From Chrysogorgia sp. JL179-B06 (Eukaryota > Cnidaria > Anthozoa > Scleralcyonacea > Chrysogorgiidae): 64,000 nucleotides of DNA. The notes under the pieces are model-generated. The model was not told the origin of the DNA. It saw nothing but the letters and a program-made list of their open reading frames with translations, and did no database searches. Below are positions 1 through 10,811 of this stretch, one piece after another. The position numbers and the translations under genes were made by a program. Numbering within the stretch: the stretch's first letter is position 1; each line of letters begins with the position of its first letter. Where the stretch lies: positions 431,001 through 495,000 of the forward strand of contig JAYKKM010000341.1 of NCBI GenBank assembly GCA_035772405.1. Direction: 5' to 3'.

Positions 1-126
1 TCAAAATTCCCTGGCTTGTTCTCACCGTCGACTTTCTCCAGGCGGTCGCTTACGGTTTGTCCTACACTGGTGTGACCGTCCATTTTTCAAAGGCTGGGTC
101 CAAGGCGAGCTCGGCCGCAATTCTCG
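1..126 (+). CDS. MFSD6-like transporter, penultimate exon (partial)
   Basis: Open in one frame from the window edge (first full codon at 3) to a GT splice donor at 127. It reads as a hydrophobic membrane segment (WLVLTVDFLQAVAYGLSYT) followed by a short polar stretch ending in AILG, the pattern of the late transmembrane helices of MFS_1-like/MFSD6 proteins, which are multi-pass transporters. The exon ends after the first base of a glycine codon, completed by the exon starting at 255. The gene enters from the left, so the N-terminal majority is outside the window. This is the only stretch I read as probable host coding sequence; another MFS subfamily is possible. Confidence 0.55.
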
Positions 127-254
127 GTACGAATTTTAAATCGGGTTTTGTTATTTCTTAAAGAATATTTTAACTTTTTGTAACAGCTTTTACGCTAGCT
201 TACCTCAAGTATCTTTATTCTAAGACTTATAACCCGCTATTTTTATTTTTAAAG

Positions 255-466
255 GACTTTTGGAGATGGTTTACGCAATAGGCGTTGATGGTGGATCAGG
301 AGTTATGGGTTTACTTTTTAGTGCCATTGGATCAAAAGCAACTTTATTATGCTACTCCGTTACCATCGCTATCATCCTTGTCGGTTTTCTCGCCTACATA
401 TATTTTGGTAAAGATCCTGACGAATACGAAAAACTTCCAGTGGATAGCGATAACGAAGACGATTAA
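255..466 (+). CDS. MFSD6-like transporter, last exon
   Basis: Begins after an AG acceptor (253-254) following a T-rich tract and keeps the phase of the upstream exon across a 128-bp intron (127-254). It encodes GLLEMVYAIGVDGGSGVMG, a glycine-rich motif like that of MFSD6-type proteins, then a last transmembrane helix (about CYSVTIAIILVGFLAYIYF), then a short acidic cytosolic tail ending DSDNEDD and a TAA at 464-466. Possible polyadenylation signals AATAAA lie at 628 and 801. Family assignment is by motif only. The BEL element at 1327 sits just downstream, in the 3' flank. Confidence 0.55.
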
Positions 467-1326
467 ACACGAAGCGATCGTATATATATAAGGTAGGACA
501 CCCGCTATGAAATGCATTAATTTTGACTTGACATTTCCGATTGTAATAGCAAGAGTCGCAGTGTCGTTCTATTATTAACTTTTGATTATGCCTTTTCTTC
601 GTGTTTTCTGTTGCGCTTTAATATTTTAATAAAATTACGCTAATGCAGGTCATGAAGCTAATGGCGAGTTGATTAACGCTAAAGAAGACGCAAAATACGA
701 GGTTGACACAAGGTTTTGTTTTCTTCAGTAATTCACCGAAAGTCGATTAACGGGCTGTGAACTGTTAAAGAGTTATAAGTCAGCTTCTTAAAGAAATTCA
801 AATAAAACGGACTGTGTAGTTATTTATTTACAAGCTTTGCAACATTGAGTAGCAGGGATACCCCACAGAGCTTATCGCTCCATTACGCGGGGTCCCTAAG
901 ATAAAAAATAAACAACAGAACATTTTAACAAGAAGACTAGACAGGGGACGACAGAGGTGACATTTTATATACATACGGTTTTAAAAGTTTGCGGAATTTC
1001 GACATCGTACACGTCATGTTCGGTTATATAATGATAATGTTTTAGCAGTTCAGATTTGAATTGACCATGCAATAGATAACATAGGTAATGAAATAGAAAA
1101 TGGTTAACATCTCGCAGATGTGATGGTATAGAGAGTTGAATATCCTTGGGGTATTATTCATAGTATAAAGTATATAGTTATTTAGCATGCAGAAAACGCC
1201 ACTCATCCTCTACTTGTGTACTGCCTCTATTTTAAAATGCAATATGAATTCGCTAGAGTATAATATTCAGATTATAATTCCCGATTAGATTTTTAAAAAT
1301 TTCCTTGGTTTAAATTTTATCGCGAT
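467..1326. other. 3' flank of the transporter gene, no further gene seen
   Basis: A+T-rich sequence with AATAAA signals at 628 and 801, compatible with a 3' UTR for the first few hundred bases. No ORF or RNA gene was recognised. It ends at GCGAT (1322-1326), the left target-site copy of the BEL element. Confidence 0.5.
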
Positions 1327-1506
1327 TGTTATGAACATTTACATTTTGTTAATTTAGTCAAATTTATGCGAACCAATAACTTAACAGGCTTACGGACACG
1401 CCTGCTATATCAGTTGTCAAGTAGAGTCGAATGTTGTGACATGTACCTTATTATGTCTATGTGTTTCTTGTTGATATTTATCGATTAAATAAAGAAGTTT
1501 ATTACA
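1327..1506 (+). repeat. 5' LTR of BEL element
   Basis: 180 bp, TG...CA ends, with an AATAAA at the right edge (in ATTAAATAAAGAAG). It differs from the 3' LTR at three positions that I can see (C/T in ATTTACATTTTG, G/A in GCCTGCTAT, A/G in ACCTTATTATG). Confidence 0.95.
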
Positions 1507-1524
1507 TGGCGCCCAACGTGGGGC
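1507..1524 (+). promoter_or_regulatory. Primer binding site, tRNA-Lys type
   Basis: TGGCGCCCAACGTGGGGC lies directly against the 5' LTR, as a primer binding site should. It matches the tRNA-Lys(1,2) 3'-end type also used by foamy viruses; that equation is from memory of the family. Confidence 0.75.
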
Positions 1525-1571
1525 CGGTTTGTTGATAACTGTGTTTGATACAACCGCCCATTCGAATAATC

Positions 1572-1877
1572 ATGTCGAAGGAAATCAAGGAGAAAGTTGA
1601 TCGATTTCGCGCCAAACGAGGAGGCCATCGTGGCGTGTGTACGAAGCTGGTAAAAGAAGCGCTCACGCTTCTTAGTTCATCCGATTTGAACAGCGAAATA
1701 GTTGAACGATGTGAAGTCATTGCAAACCAACTCGACGAAAAAACGAAGTTATTGAACGAAATCAACGAGGAAATCCTAGGAATATGCGACGTAAGCGAAA
1801 TCGAGAACGAAATCGAAGAATCGGCTGTCATCACAGACAGGATTCTGAACACGAGAATGAAGATTTTCCTAATTTAA
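1572..1877 (+). pseudogene. BEL gag, N-terminal part
   Basis: Starts at the first ATG after the primer site (MSKEIKEKVDRF...). The roughly 100-residue product is charged and helical, with a leucine/isoleucine heptad-like stretch (ANQLDEKTKLLNEINEEIL), as in the N-terminal coiled coil of BEL gag. It is cut off by the inserted element that follows; the gag reading continues beyond 3900. Virion-like particle assembly is the family role. Confidence 0.8.
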
Positions 1878-3897
1878 TACTTTTTCCTGATTTTTTACTC
1901 TAATATTATAGAATATGGGTGGCTGACACAAAATCACTCACTTATACATTTGTTGTTGCCATAGTAACCAAGATAGGACCCCCTATGGAGTAAAATATGG
2001 TGTTTGCGCCACAAATGATAGGAGCCAAAGTAAACTACAAATGATCTCCCAAACAGCTTTAAAGGATACAAAATAGACCTATCTATGATGTGGACCTAAA
2101 AAAATACTCAGCTAAAGGCATAGAGTGAATAAATTTTACTTCTGTTTATAGATGAATGAAAATATGGGCATGTTGAGTTCATTAATAGGGTTGCCCAGTG
2201 GCATGTATAACTCACACATAGTATTTTTTAGGTTCACATCAAAGCTTTAACAATAATGAGTAAATGCTAAAAATTTCACCTTGATTGGATAAACAGTAGA
2301 CCCAGGAGAGTTTTTACCTTCTCGTGAATTGACAATTTGGGAAAATTAAGTTTAAAATATTTGTAGGTATGTTTTCGACAAACAATCCTAATTCGAAGGC
2401 TTGAATAGGCATCTGGAAAGTTTAAACTTTAAAATGAGCCAGCTGCATATGATTCTCCTCCTTCCTTTTCCTTATTCTTGTCCCCTGTCTTTTTTCTCTG
2501 GCCTCTGAGGACCTTTCTTCTTGTTTTTGTGTCTGTCTTCTCCTTATAATTAGCCTTCCTTACTCGCAGCCGATCAGCTTGGATAACTCCAGCTTCAGTT
2601 AGGCCTCCCACATTCAATCCCATTGCTTCGAGGACTTTTGTAGTAGCCTTCTCACCCATATTAAAATGTGCAACAGCATCATTTTGATAAAAAGATAGGT
2701 GATGGGACCTGCACCGGTGTTAAATATGGTAATAAGTAGGATGTTTTGACAATCGACTGGAGTAAGAGAATCCCCTTCTTTGCCACGTACCATCGCATGA
2801 AATAGCAGTTTTAAGAACTCGATTCTCACCAACCTCATCACTTTTTAAATTATGGAGTTCGCCAACAGCATCTTTCATGGTTGATTCAGCAACATCCATG
2901 GTAGCACGCAAGATGGCTTTTGTGTGGTAACTATTAGCCCTCGGATTAACAGGTTGGGGCATGTCCATTGTTGAGCAGAATCTTTGCAACCCAGATAAGC
3001 CACAACCAATAGACCTCATTCCATAGATCATTCTCCTGTTTACTTCAAAACAATGACCCACTTTTTTTGAAGTATAGAACTCTTCAGAGTGTCCACACGA
3101 GCTACAGTGAAGAGAAAGAAACGAAGCACTACCCATCCGCTTGGTATCATCTTCAACAAGTTCTAACTGGCACTCCAAACATACCTTGCATGGCATGGAT
3201 TTAAAGATGTTCCCCAAAATATCAACATCGATGATTCTATAACCACTCAATTGATATTCACTCGTCAAAAGAGCACTTTCTTTATCAACAAAACCAATTT
3301 TTCTAGCCGAAGCTGACATACATGTGTTTGCGGCTTGGTCTTTTGATGTTGATTCAGACACATTTTCTTCGCTCGTACTTGCGGTGGACGTTTCGCTTGT
3401 TTTCAAACGTTTTGAGTTTACAGTGAACTGATTTCCACTAAAGTTACGCTTCTTTGAATAACCAGAACGTTGCTTAGGCATTTTCAAAGAAGTAAACCAC
3501 AATTAAAAACCAAGAAAATTACTGAAACTTTAAAATACAAGATGGCGAAGACTTCAGTTGAAACTTCAAACAAAATAGACGTTGTACTTCATTTAATATA
3601 TATTATACTGGCATCAAATACAAGGGTAATATGGGAGGGGTAAGCAAGTACAAGTATGGACTATTTTGGTAAAAAATACCGAGCAAATAACATCGATTTA
3701 ACCACAACATTCGGTTGCTAAGGTGGTTGCTACGGGCCAATTTCAATATTAGGCAACTTTGATTGACAAATTTACCCCTTAGAAACTCAGATACTACAAA
3801 AATACAATGCTAGCATGAAAGTGCATATCATAGAGGGCCAAAATTTATAAAGTCAAAAAAATTATTTTTTCAGAACTACAATGTATAAGACCACCTT
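1878..3897 (-). mobile_element. Nested DNA transposon, Kolobok/Mutator-like, deletion derivative
   Basis: About 2 kb interrupting gag. TTAA occurs at both junctions (1874-1877 and 3897-3900), which would fit a TTAA-target family such as Kolobok. The inner ends share a broken similarity (GGTGG...CTTATACATT near 1918 and, inverted, near 3890), so the true left end is uncertain. It carries the N- and C-terminal parts of a transposase on the minus strand with the middle missing. Confidence 0.65.
2429..3502 (-). pseudogene. Mutator-like/Kolobok transposase with internal deletion
   Basis: N-terminal part, 3502 to about 2745: a basic, serine-rich tail (MPKQRSGYSKKRNF), then paired cysteines (CKVCLEC, LHCSSCGHSEEF) and the strongly conserved family strings FEVNRRMIYGMRSIGCGLSG and ISCDGTWQRRGFSYS, as in the Mutator-like transposase domain found in many invertebrate genomes. 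C-terminal part, about 2690-2429: NDAVAHFN, MGEKATTKVLEAMGLNVG and a basic tail ending SYAAGSF. The central catalytic core between GFSYS and NDAVAHFN is missing and the frame shifts there, so the product is non-functional. It is antisense to the BEL element. Confidence 0.75.
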
Positions 3898-4275
3898 AAC
3901 GAAACCAAGGAACAGCAGTAAATACGAATACCGTCAACCCAGCGTCAACCCCGATAGCCAACACGAGTCAAACACAAGTTAGTGGAGAGAATACGAGCGA
4001 CATCCCCAATTTAACGAACACGAACTCAGAAACGAGTGCGGCGAGCAACAATGTAAACACGACTACAACGACCACAACAGCGTCTAGTCAGTTTCCAAAA
4101 CTACCAAAGCTTGAACTTCCGAAATTTCGAGGACAAGTAACCGAATGGAATTCCTTCTGGGATTCGTATAACTCCGCAATACACAGCAACGCAGGCATAT
4201 CGAAGGTAAATAAGTTTAATTATCTTCATTCATTGCTTGACGGAAGTGCTGCGCGCTCGATAAAAGGCCTCACAC
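3898..4275 (+). pseudogene. BEL gag, middle part (DUF1759-like)
   Basis: After the inserted element, one plus frame reads a Thr/Asn/Ser-rich linker and then LPKLELPKFRGQVTEWNSF and YLHSLLDGSAARSIKGL, the hallmark of the DUF1759 gag domain of BEL/Pao elements. The frame breaks at the inverted end of the next insertion (4276). Confidence 0.85.
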
Positions 4276-5238
4276 CATTGCCAGAAATCATCGCCATGTT
4301 CAGAATTTATAGTCGCACCAGTCCCCTTCAGTGCGCGCGTTATCCAACAAAATGTACTATGAAAACATATACAAGACACTCTTTTGGTTTGAATTTAAAA
4401 TTTTTAATACAGTATGAACAAAAGTTGAACCTCACATATGAAAATCGGACATACAATCTAACATAAAATACAAAGAATTGTAACCAAAGTGTAAAATTCA
4501 CCTTTCCTTTCTCGATGTCTGCTTCGTTCGCCAAAACCATAAAAGCGCGCTATATGACACCGTAAACTTCCTCGTATATGCCAAATATGACCAAATGTAG
4601 TTGCTTATTTCACAAAACTAAAGATACTAGATAAAAAGTTGAACCTCGTGTGGTGAATTTCAGTCTATCGTCTGTACATTCTAAGTCTATTTACCTCTTC
4701 GGGAAATAAATAGACCTTTCCTTTTTCAAATTCAAAAGCATGCCTTCGACGACTTCTCAGCGAACGCCATAATCGTACTCATATTACCAGTATTCGGGAG
4801 GCGATAGCTTGAAAAATATGCGTTGCATACTATCGAGTAATGCATCAAATTGAAGCTTGTAAACAGCAGATTTCATATTCAGAAGGCCTGGAAACAAATT
4901 ATAAAAGCGGCGAGCATATTTTAATGATAAACAACGCTGTCCAGTGCAAGCTGATTGCGAAATTTTGCTTGAGTCCTAACTAGTTTGGATCAGCGGATTA
5001 TCACTGAAACCTGACGTGAGACGACGGGAGACCATTGTACGTATGCGCGCAATTTTCTCGGTTTATTTGAATATAATCTATAAAGAGAGAACAATGTGAA
5101 TATTCCTCAAGGTGAACATTGCACAAATTGTGCAAAGCAATATGAGAAATATCTTTATCCGTCATGTTGAATAACAATTCAATATTTATGAGTATTACTG
5201 CTGACCGGCGGGCGCCGCGGTTATGATTTCTGGCAATG
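4276..5238. mobile_element. 963-bp non-autonomous element nested in gag
   Basis: Ends in a perfect 16-bp inverted repeat, CATTGCCAGAAATCAT (4276-4291) and its complement (5223-5238). Removing it joins gag GLT to LTSANYDAAIEIL, as expected for the family. No transposase is coded inside, and I saw no clear target duplication. Superfamily unknown. Confidence 0.8.
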
Positions 5239-5834
5239 CTGACAAGCGCGAATTACGACGCTGCAATAGAGATTTTGCAAGAACGATTCGGGAGACCTCA
5301 ACAATCAATAGCCGCGCATATGGATGAGATTTTAAAGATCCAAGCTTGTACAGGAGATCGAACAGGACCGTTGAGATACGTTGATGATAAAATAAGTGTG
5401 AATGTGCGTGGGTTAGCTTCTCTTGGCGTATCTTCCGAACAGTAAGGTAGCTTGTTAATTCCCATCATAATGTCAAAACTCCCCAGTGAAATTCGATTAC
5501 AAATCGCGCGCAAAGCTACAACCGAAGTGTGGAAAATCGACGAATTGCTCCAAACGATAAAGTTCGAGGTAGAGGCGCGGGAAATTAGCGAGGGAATACG
5601 ATCGAGTGGAAATGAAAAACAACCTCAAGGGCAAGGTCAACGAGAAGGTCAACACAAAACAAAGCCAGGCTTCCCGCCTACCTTTGGGTCATTTGTGACC
5701 AAAAGCGGAAAAAGCGATGATTTCAAGATAAGATGCATTTATTGCCAAGAGTTACATTACTCAGCTTCGTGTACGAAAGTATCGGATAGCGAGGAGCGAA
5801 AGAAGATTTTGCGAGAATCGAAGCGCTGTTTTAT
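5239..5834 (+). pseudogene. BEL gag, C-terminal part with zinc knuckle
   Basis: Continues gag with LTSANYDAAIEILQERFGR, an in-frame stop (TAA 5443-5445, replacing an expected tyrosine codon), then LLIPIIMSKLP and a Gln/Gly-rich linker. A first cysteine cluster, CIYCQELHYSASC, precedes KRCFICL, the start of a CCHC knuckle. A one-base shift near 5835 moves the remainder of the knuckle into another frame. Confidence 0.85.
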
Positions 5835-6555
5835 TTGTTTATACGAAGTGGTCATTTTTCCCACGAGTGCCAGAATACAAAGGGATGCCGAAATTGCGGT
5901 CAACGTCACCACCAGTCCATTTGTCCGAAGGGCAATCACTCGAAGCCTGATCCTCCGAAAGAGAATTCAACTCCTAAACAGCAAACCGTAGCCAGTGACA
6001 ACAATGCAACAGGGAACACGACTTTAACAACTACGACGAGCACGACGAAGAAAGGAAAAACAGTTTTACTTCAAACTGCACGATGTATTGCGACGAACAG
6101 TGACACATCGAAGTCGACTAGCGTTCGTGTTTTATTCGATAACGGAAGTCAAAGAACGTACATCACGAACAGCCTGAAATCGCGCCTGAATCTCAAACCC
6201 GAAAGGAGGGAAAATCTCCGTTTAAACACGTTTGGCAACGACCATGTTCGAAAGGAAAACTGTGATGTAGTGAAACTCAGCTTAAGAAAAAGAGACGGTG
6301 AGAAATTGGAAATATCAGCTTTAAGTTTCCCGGTAATCTGTTCGTCATTGCCTCTCAAAGTCGAAGTTAATAAGTACCCTCACATCGAAGGACTGACGTT
6401 GGCAGATGAATATGAAGATCAGGATCTTGATACAATTGACATCCTCATAGGATCAGATTGTTATTGGGACATCGTCACAGGCGAAACAGTCAAAGGAGAT
6501 TTTGGACCAACAGGTCAGCAGCAAACAAGGATGGCTTCTGTCTGGCCCCATTAGA
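5835..6555 (+). pseudogene. BEL protease region (DUF1758-like)
   Basis: In the frame after the shift: remainder of the knuckles (GHFSHECQNTKGCRNCGQRH), a Thr-rich linker and VRVLFDNGSQRTYIT, the retropepsin-type active-site region of BEL/Pao (DUF1758; the usual D-S/T-G appears as DNGS). Later IDILIGSDCYWDIV is the conserved flap-side strand. A further frameshift near 6480-6540 separates it from the polymerase. Confidence 0.85.
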
Positions 6556-7450
6556 AGACGTCAAGACAACAACCGCTGACACATGTGTGTCAAACCTGAT
6601 AATTATATCTGGAGACGTTGAAAAACTCAACCAAACTGCTCATCAAGACGACGAATTAAAGTCTACGCTCAAGAAATTCTGGGAAACAGAATCAATTGGA
6701 GTTCGAGAAATCGAAGATCCTGACATCGATCAGCCATCAACGCCATTTCTGAAGAACATCAACTACAAGGATAATCGCTACGAAGTATCTCTTCCCTGGA
6801 AGGAAGAGCAGATAACTGTCGGAACTGACTACAATCATTGTTATAATAGGCTAAAGTCTATGCAATACAAGCTATGAAAGGAACCCAATCTTCTTCGAGA
6901 GTATAACAACACCATTCAAGAACAACTAGATAAAGGAGTAATCGAAGAAGTTCCACAAGAAGATCTGAATCAAGAACAAACGAGTGATAAAGCGAAGCCT
7001 CCGGTAAATTACTTGCCTCATCACGCAGTTGTCCGTAAAGATAAGGATACTACGAAACTTCGCGTTGTTTACGATGGATCGGCTAAGTCGGACAGTGAAG
7101 CATGTTCGCTGAATGACTTCTTGGAAACAGGCCCAAATTTCATACCCCATTTATTCGATGTGCTCATAAAGTTCAGGTGGAATTTAGTTGCAGTGTCAGC
7201 TGACATTGAGAAAGCTTTCCTTATGGTAGGAATCAACCCGACCGACCGTGATGTGCTACGTTTCCTTTGGTTAGAAGAGCCAGAAAAGTTGAATTCAAAG
7301 ATCAAACACTTACGATTTTGTCGCCTTGTATTTGGTTTACGCCCATCGGCAGCGATTCTTGGAGCAACTATCTACCATCACTTAAATTCATACAAAGATC
7401 GATACCCAGAATTTGTTGAACTGATTAAGAAGTCCTTGTACTGTATGTAG
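6551..7450 (+). pseudogene. BEL reverse transcriptase, N-terminal half
   Basis: One frame with an internal TGA at 6875-6877 (position of an expected arginine, a CGA to TGA type change). It contains NYLPHHAVVRKDKDTTKLRV, YDGSAKS, LNDFLETGP and VAVSADIEKAFLMVGI, that is, the fingers and catalytic motif A of BEL/Pao reverse transcriptase, then LRFLWL and FCRLVFGLRPSAAIL (motif B). The frame shifts just before the YVDD box. Confidence 0.9.
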
Positions 7451-9321
7451 ACGACTTCCTCTTTGGAGCTACCAGCGACAGCGAAGCCCTCGATATCTAC
7501 CGAAAGTCGAAAGAAGTAATGAACGAAGGAGGGTTTAATCTAAGAAGAAAGTGGCATTCTAATTCTGCCTCCCTCATGGAAACTATCAACCACACAGAAT
7601 GCAGCGAAGAAACATCAACCTCACCACAAAAGAAAGTTACTACTGATGATGAATCATACACCAAATCCACAATCGGATGCAACAACTCAGCCAAAGAGAA
7701 GTCAGTCAAGGTTTTAGGAGTAAATTGGAACACTTGTTCAGATGAACTGTTCTTTAATTTCGACGAATTAGTTACCTATGCAAGGTCCCTACCCACCACA
7801 AAGCGTGCATTGTTAAAGCTCACAGCCAAGATCTTCGACCCGTTTGGATTTCTCAGCCCATTCACCATCCGGTTAAAGATCATGTTTCAAGTGATCTGTT
7901 GCGAGAAGGTCGATTGGGACGAAGAACTACAAGGAAGAGCACGTGCGAAGTTTAACTCTTTCGTGTCTGATTTGCAGCATCTAGCAGAAGTCCGAATACC
8001 AAGATGCTATTTTGATATGAGAAGCAAGCCTAGCAACGTTCAACTTCATGGATTTAGTGACGCCTCGAACCAAGCCTTCGCTGCTGTTGTGTATATAAGA
8101 TCCACCTACGATAATGGCCATGTTGAAGTCAACCTGATAGCATCGAAAACCAAGGTTGCACCAATAAAGAAGCAAAGTATTCCACGTCTGGAACTTCTCG
8201 GAGCTCTCATCCTTGCACGACTTGTAGCATCCATTCGAAGATCGATATCGCTCCTTCAAGGTGTCCAAATTATATATTGGGTGGATTTAATCACGACCTT
8301 ATATTGGATAAGAAACAATAAACATTGGAAGCAATACGTGTCGGAGAAAGAACATTGGAGATTTTGTCCTGGTCTACAAAACCCAGCGGACTTGCCCTCT
8401 CGTGGGTTGAATGGAAAGGAACTTTCAAGAAACAAGGTGTGGTGGAATGGCCCGGAATTCTTTACTCGATCTGACGAAGAATGGCCCGTGAATCTAGCAA
8501 GTAAAGATATTCCAGATTTAGCAATGGAAGAAATCGTAAAGATTCCTCAGACCATCACTAATTCCTTTGCCAGTCTTGATCAACGAATACCAGTGGTTAA
8601 TCTGGACGAAATTGTCAACTCCAGTTCTTTCAGCACTTTGACACGCTTACTACGAGTCACAACTTACGTACTACGATTTGTTCAGAATCTCAAGAGAACA
8701 ATGCGAGGAGAGTCGTCAACCAAATCGACAACCAGAGAATTGACGGCAACCGAGATCAGTCAAGCAGAAGTAATGTGGATAAGGACAGTCCAAATGTCGT
8801 CATTCGAAAAGGATCTAGATTTTCTTCAGAACAATCGCAAGTGTTGTCCACCATCGTATGTGGTCCAATTCGGGTTAATCTTAGACGATCAACATGTATT
8901 GCGATGTAAAGGCAGGATCAACAACGCTGTGATCTCAGAATCTTGCAAGAACCCAATTTTGCTTCCATCAAAGCATCACTTTTCCGATCTTGTCATCCAA
9001 GATACCCACAAGAAGATTAAGCATTCTGGAATTCGACAAACATTGATGACAGTACGAGAACGATTTTGGGTGTTAAGAGGCCGAGCAGCTGTCAAGCGAA
9101 ATTTGAGGAAATGCATCAACTGTCGAAAGCATGAAGGTCCATCCTTCAAACCTCCATCTACGCCTTATTTGCCCAGCGAAAGGGTGTCCACAGATCCACC
9201 ATTCACTTATACTGGCTTAGATTTTGCTGGTCCTTTGTATGTTCGCCAATCTAAAGGAAGTGCCTCGACCAATATGGAAGAAACTGCCAAAACATATGTA
9301 TGTTTATTCACATGTTCATGA
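7444..9321 (+). pseudogene. BEL reverse transcriptase end, RNase H, integrase start
   Basis: Starts with the catalytic box YVDD (7444-7455). After the thumb comes the RNase H-like segment (VQLHGFSDASNQAFAAVVYI; SIPRLELLGALILARL), then the integrase zinc-binding domain (H...H in SKHHFSDLVIQDTHKKIKHS and CINCRKH) and the first catalytic Asp region YTGLDFAGPLYV. It ends at a TGA (9319-9321) where sequence corresponding to about 15-20 residues of the integrase core is missing. Confidence 0.9.
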
Positions 9322-10179
9322 CTGAGTGTTCAATCATTTTTAATGGCATTTCGCAGGTTTACCAGTCGAAGAGGACTACCGAACACGCTCATATCGGACA
9401 ACGCCAAAACGTTCAGGTCCGCGTCCAAAGAAGTACAAGCCCTATCACATTCCGAGGAGGTGTTGCGTCATTTCGCTAATAATCGCGTAACTTGGTCTTT
9501 CATCGTGGAAAAGCCCCCGTGGTGGGGTGGGTTCTTGGAAAGGTTAATTAAAGGAGTAAAACGATGCCTCAAGAAATCTGTTGGCCGCTCAACATTAACG
9601 TATCACGAACTGAACACTGTTCTAATAGAAATCGAGGGAATCTTGAATGCTCGGCCAATCACATATGTCTACGATGACGACGAATCTGTATCCCATCCTC
9701 TCACACCATCTCACGTGATCAACGGCAGAAGAATTACATCCATGCCAAACAGTGAACATTTTGAGATTGTTAGTGCCAACAACGTTTTAACGAAAAGAGC
9801 CAAACATCAAAGAAAGCTACTCCAACAATTTACCAGTCAGTGGCAAACGGAATATCTACTCAATCTTCGAGAAAATGCCATTGTCAAGTCTGAAGGAAAA
9901 GTAAAGTCAAACAAAGTTAACATATCGGTTGGAGACATAGTTTTGATTAAGTCTGATTCAACGAAAAGAGTTTTCTGGAAACTAGGAAGAGTCGAAGAAC
10001 TATTGGCCGGAAGGGACGGACAGATCCGTGCTGCAAGAGTCAAAGTTGCGAGTGGTAAAAGAAAGCCAGTGATCATTAGAAGAGTAATCCAACATTTAAT
10101 TCCGCTCGAAGTTAAACCATCTGATGTATCCGAAGATTCTACAGAGGAACCGACGAATGTCGTAACTGAGGACTTGTAA
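9322..10179 (+). pseudogene. BEL integrase, C-terminal part
   Basis: Same frame as the preceding part, after a small deletion. FRRFTSRRGLPNTLISDNAK carries the second catalytic Asp; WWGGFLERLIKGVKRCLKKS carries the catalytic Glu; LNARPITYV and HPLTPSHVINGR are typical of BEL/Pao integrase, followed by the DUF5641-like tail (VGDIVLIKSDSTKRVFWKLG). It ends at TAA 10177-10179, about 135 bp before the 3' LTR. Confidence 0.9.
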
Positions 10180-10315
10180 GTCAATGAAACTACCGACGTG
10201 AATGTACGACCACGACGACAAGCCGCATTACGAGGAGAGAATGTTAGGAGACTGTCGAACATGCATTGAATGTTTATTTTGATCATTTGATGATTGCAAT
10301 GATCAACCCGGACAG

Positions 10316-10495
10316 TGTTATGAACATTTATATTTTGTTAATTTAGTCAAATTTATGCGAACCAATAACTTAACAGGCTTACGGACACGCCTACTATATC
10401 AGTTGTCAAGTAGAGTCGAATGTTGTGACATGTACCTTGTTATGTCTATGTGTTTCTTGTTGATATTTATCGATTAAATAAAGAAGTTTATTACA
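10316..10495 (+). repeat. 3' LTR of BEL element
   Basis: 180-bp match to 1327-1506 with three visible differences, followed by the target copy GCGAT (10496-10500). No clear polypurine tract precedes it. Confidence 0.95.
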
Positions 10496-10685
10496 GCGAT
10501 TTAGAATAATACAATGGCTTTTGGAATTTGGGTTCGTGCCGGTTGACAACCGTATGTCTGTGCATGAATATGCGCATTTGGGAAAGGTTTGCAGCAAAGC
10601 TTTTAGAGGGCTTTAGTACAATATCAGAGAAATAAGAAATTTACGACTGTTCAATAAACCATATCTTGATTCCTACTTTTGTGAC

Positions 10686-10806
10686 AACGCATCTCATGCC
10701 ATCTGGAAAAATCATCTTCACTGGCTGCCAGTTCAGCATCGAATTGAGTTCAAGATCGAGCTCCTTCTTTATAAAAGCTCTTTATTCGGCTGTGGCACCA
10801 TATATA
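10686..10806 (+). pseudogene. LINE (L2/CR1-like) C-terminal fragment
   Basis: Plus frame reads NHLHWLPVQHRIEFKIELLL then YKSSLFG, matching the conserved LHWLPVxxRIxFKI segment near the C-terminus of many L2/CR1-type reverse transcriptases. It is cut at the microsatellite tail of the next LINE. Confidence 0.7.
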
Positions 10807-10811
10807 TTTAA

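Larger units (their letters stand above)
1327..10495 (+). mobile_element. BEL/Pao LTR retrotransposon, full length but broken
   Basis: Bounded by two 180-bp direct repeats starting TGTTATGAAC and ending TTTATTACA, flanked on both sides by the 5-bp duplication GCGAT (1322-1326 and 10496-10500). Order inside is gag (DUF1759-like), zinc knuckles, aspartic protease (DUF1758-like), reverse transcriptase, RNase H, integrase: the BEL/Pao order. Two DNA elements are nested in gag (about 1878-3897 and 4276-5238), and the coding frame carries at least two point stops, two frameshifts and a small deletion, so this copy cannot make its own proteins. The near-identity of the LTRs indicates a fairly recent insertion. 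Confidence 0.93.
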
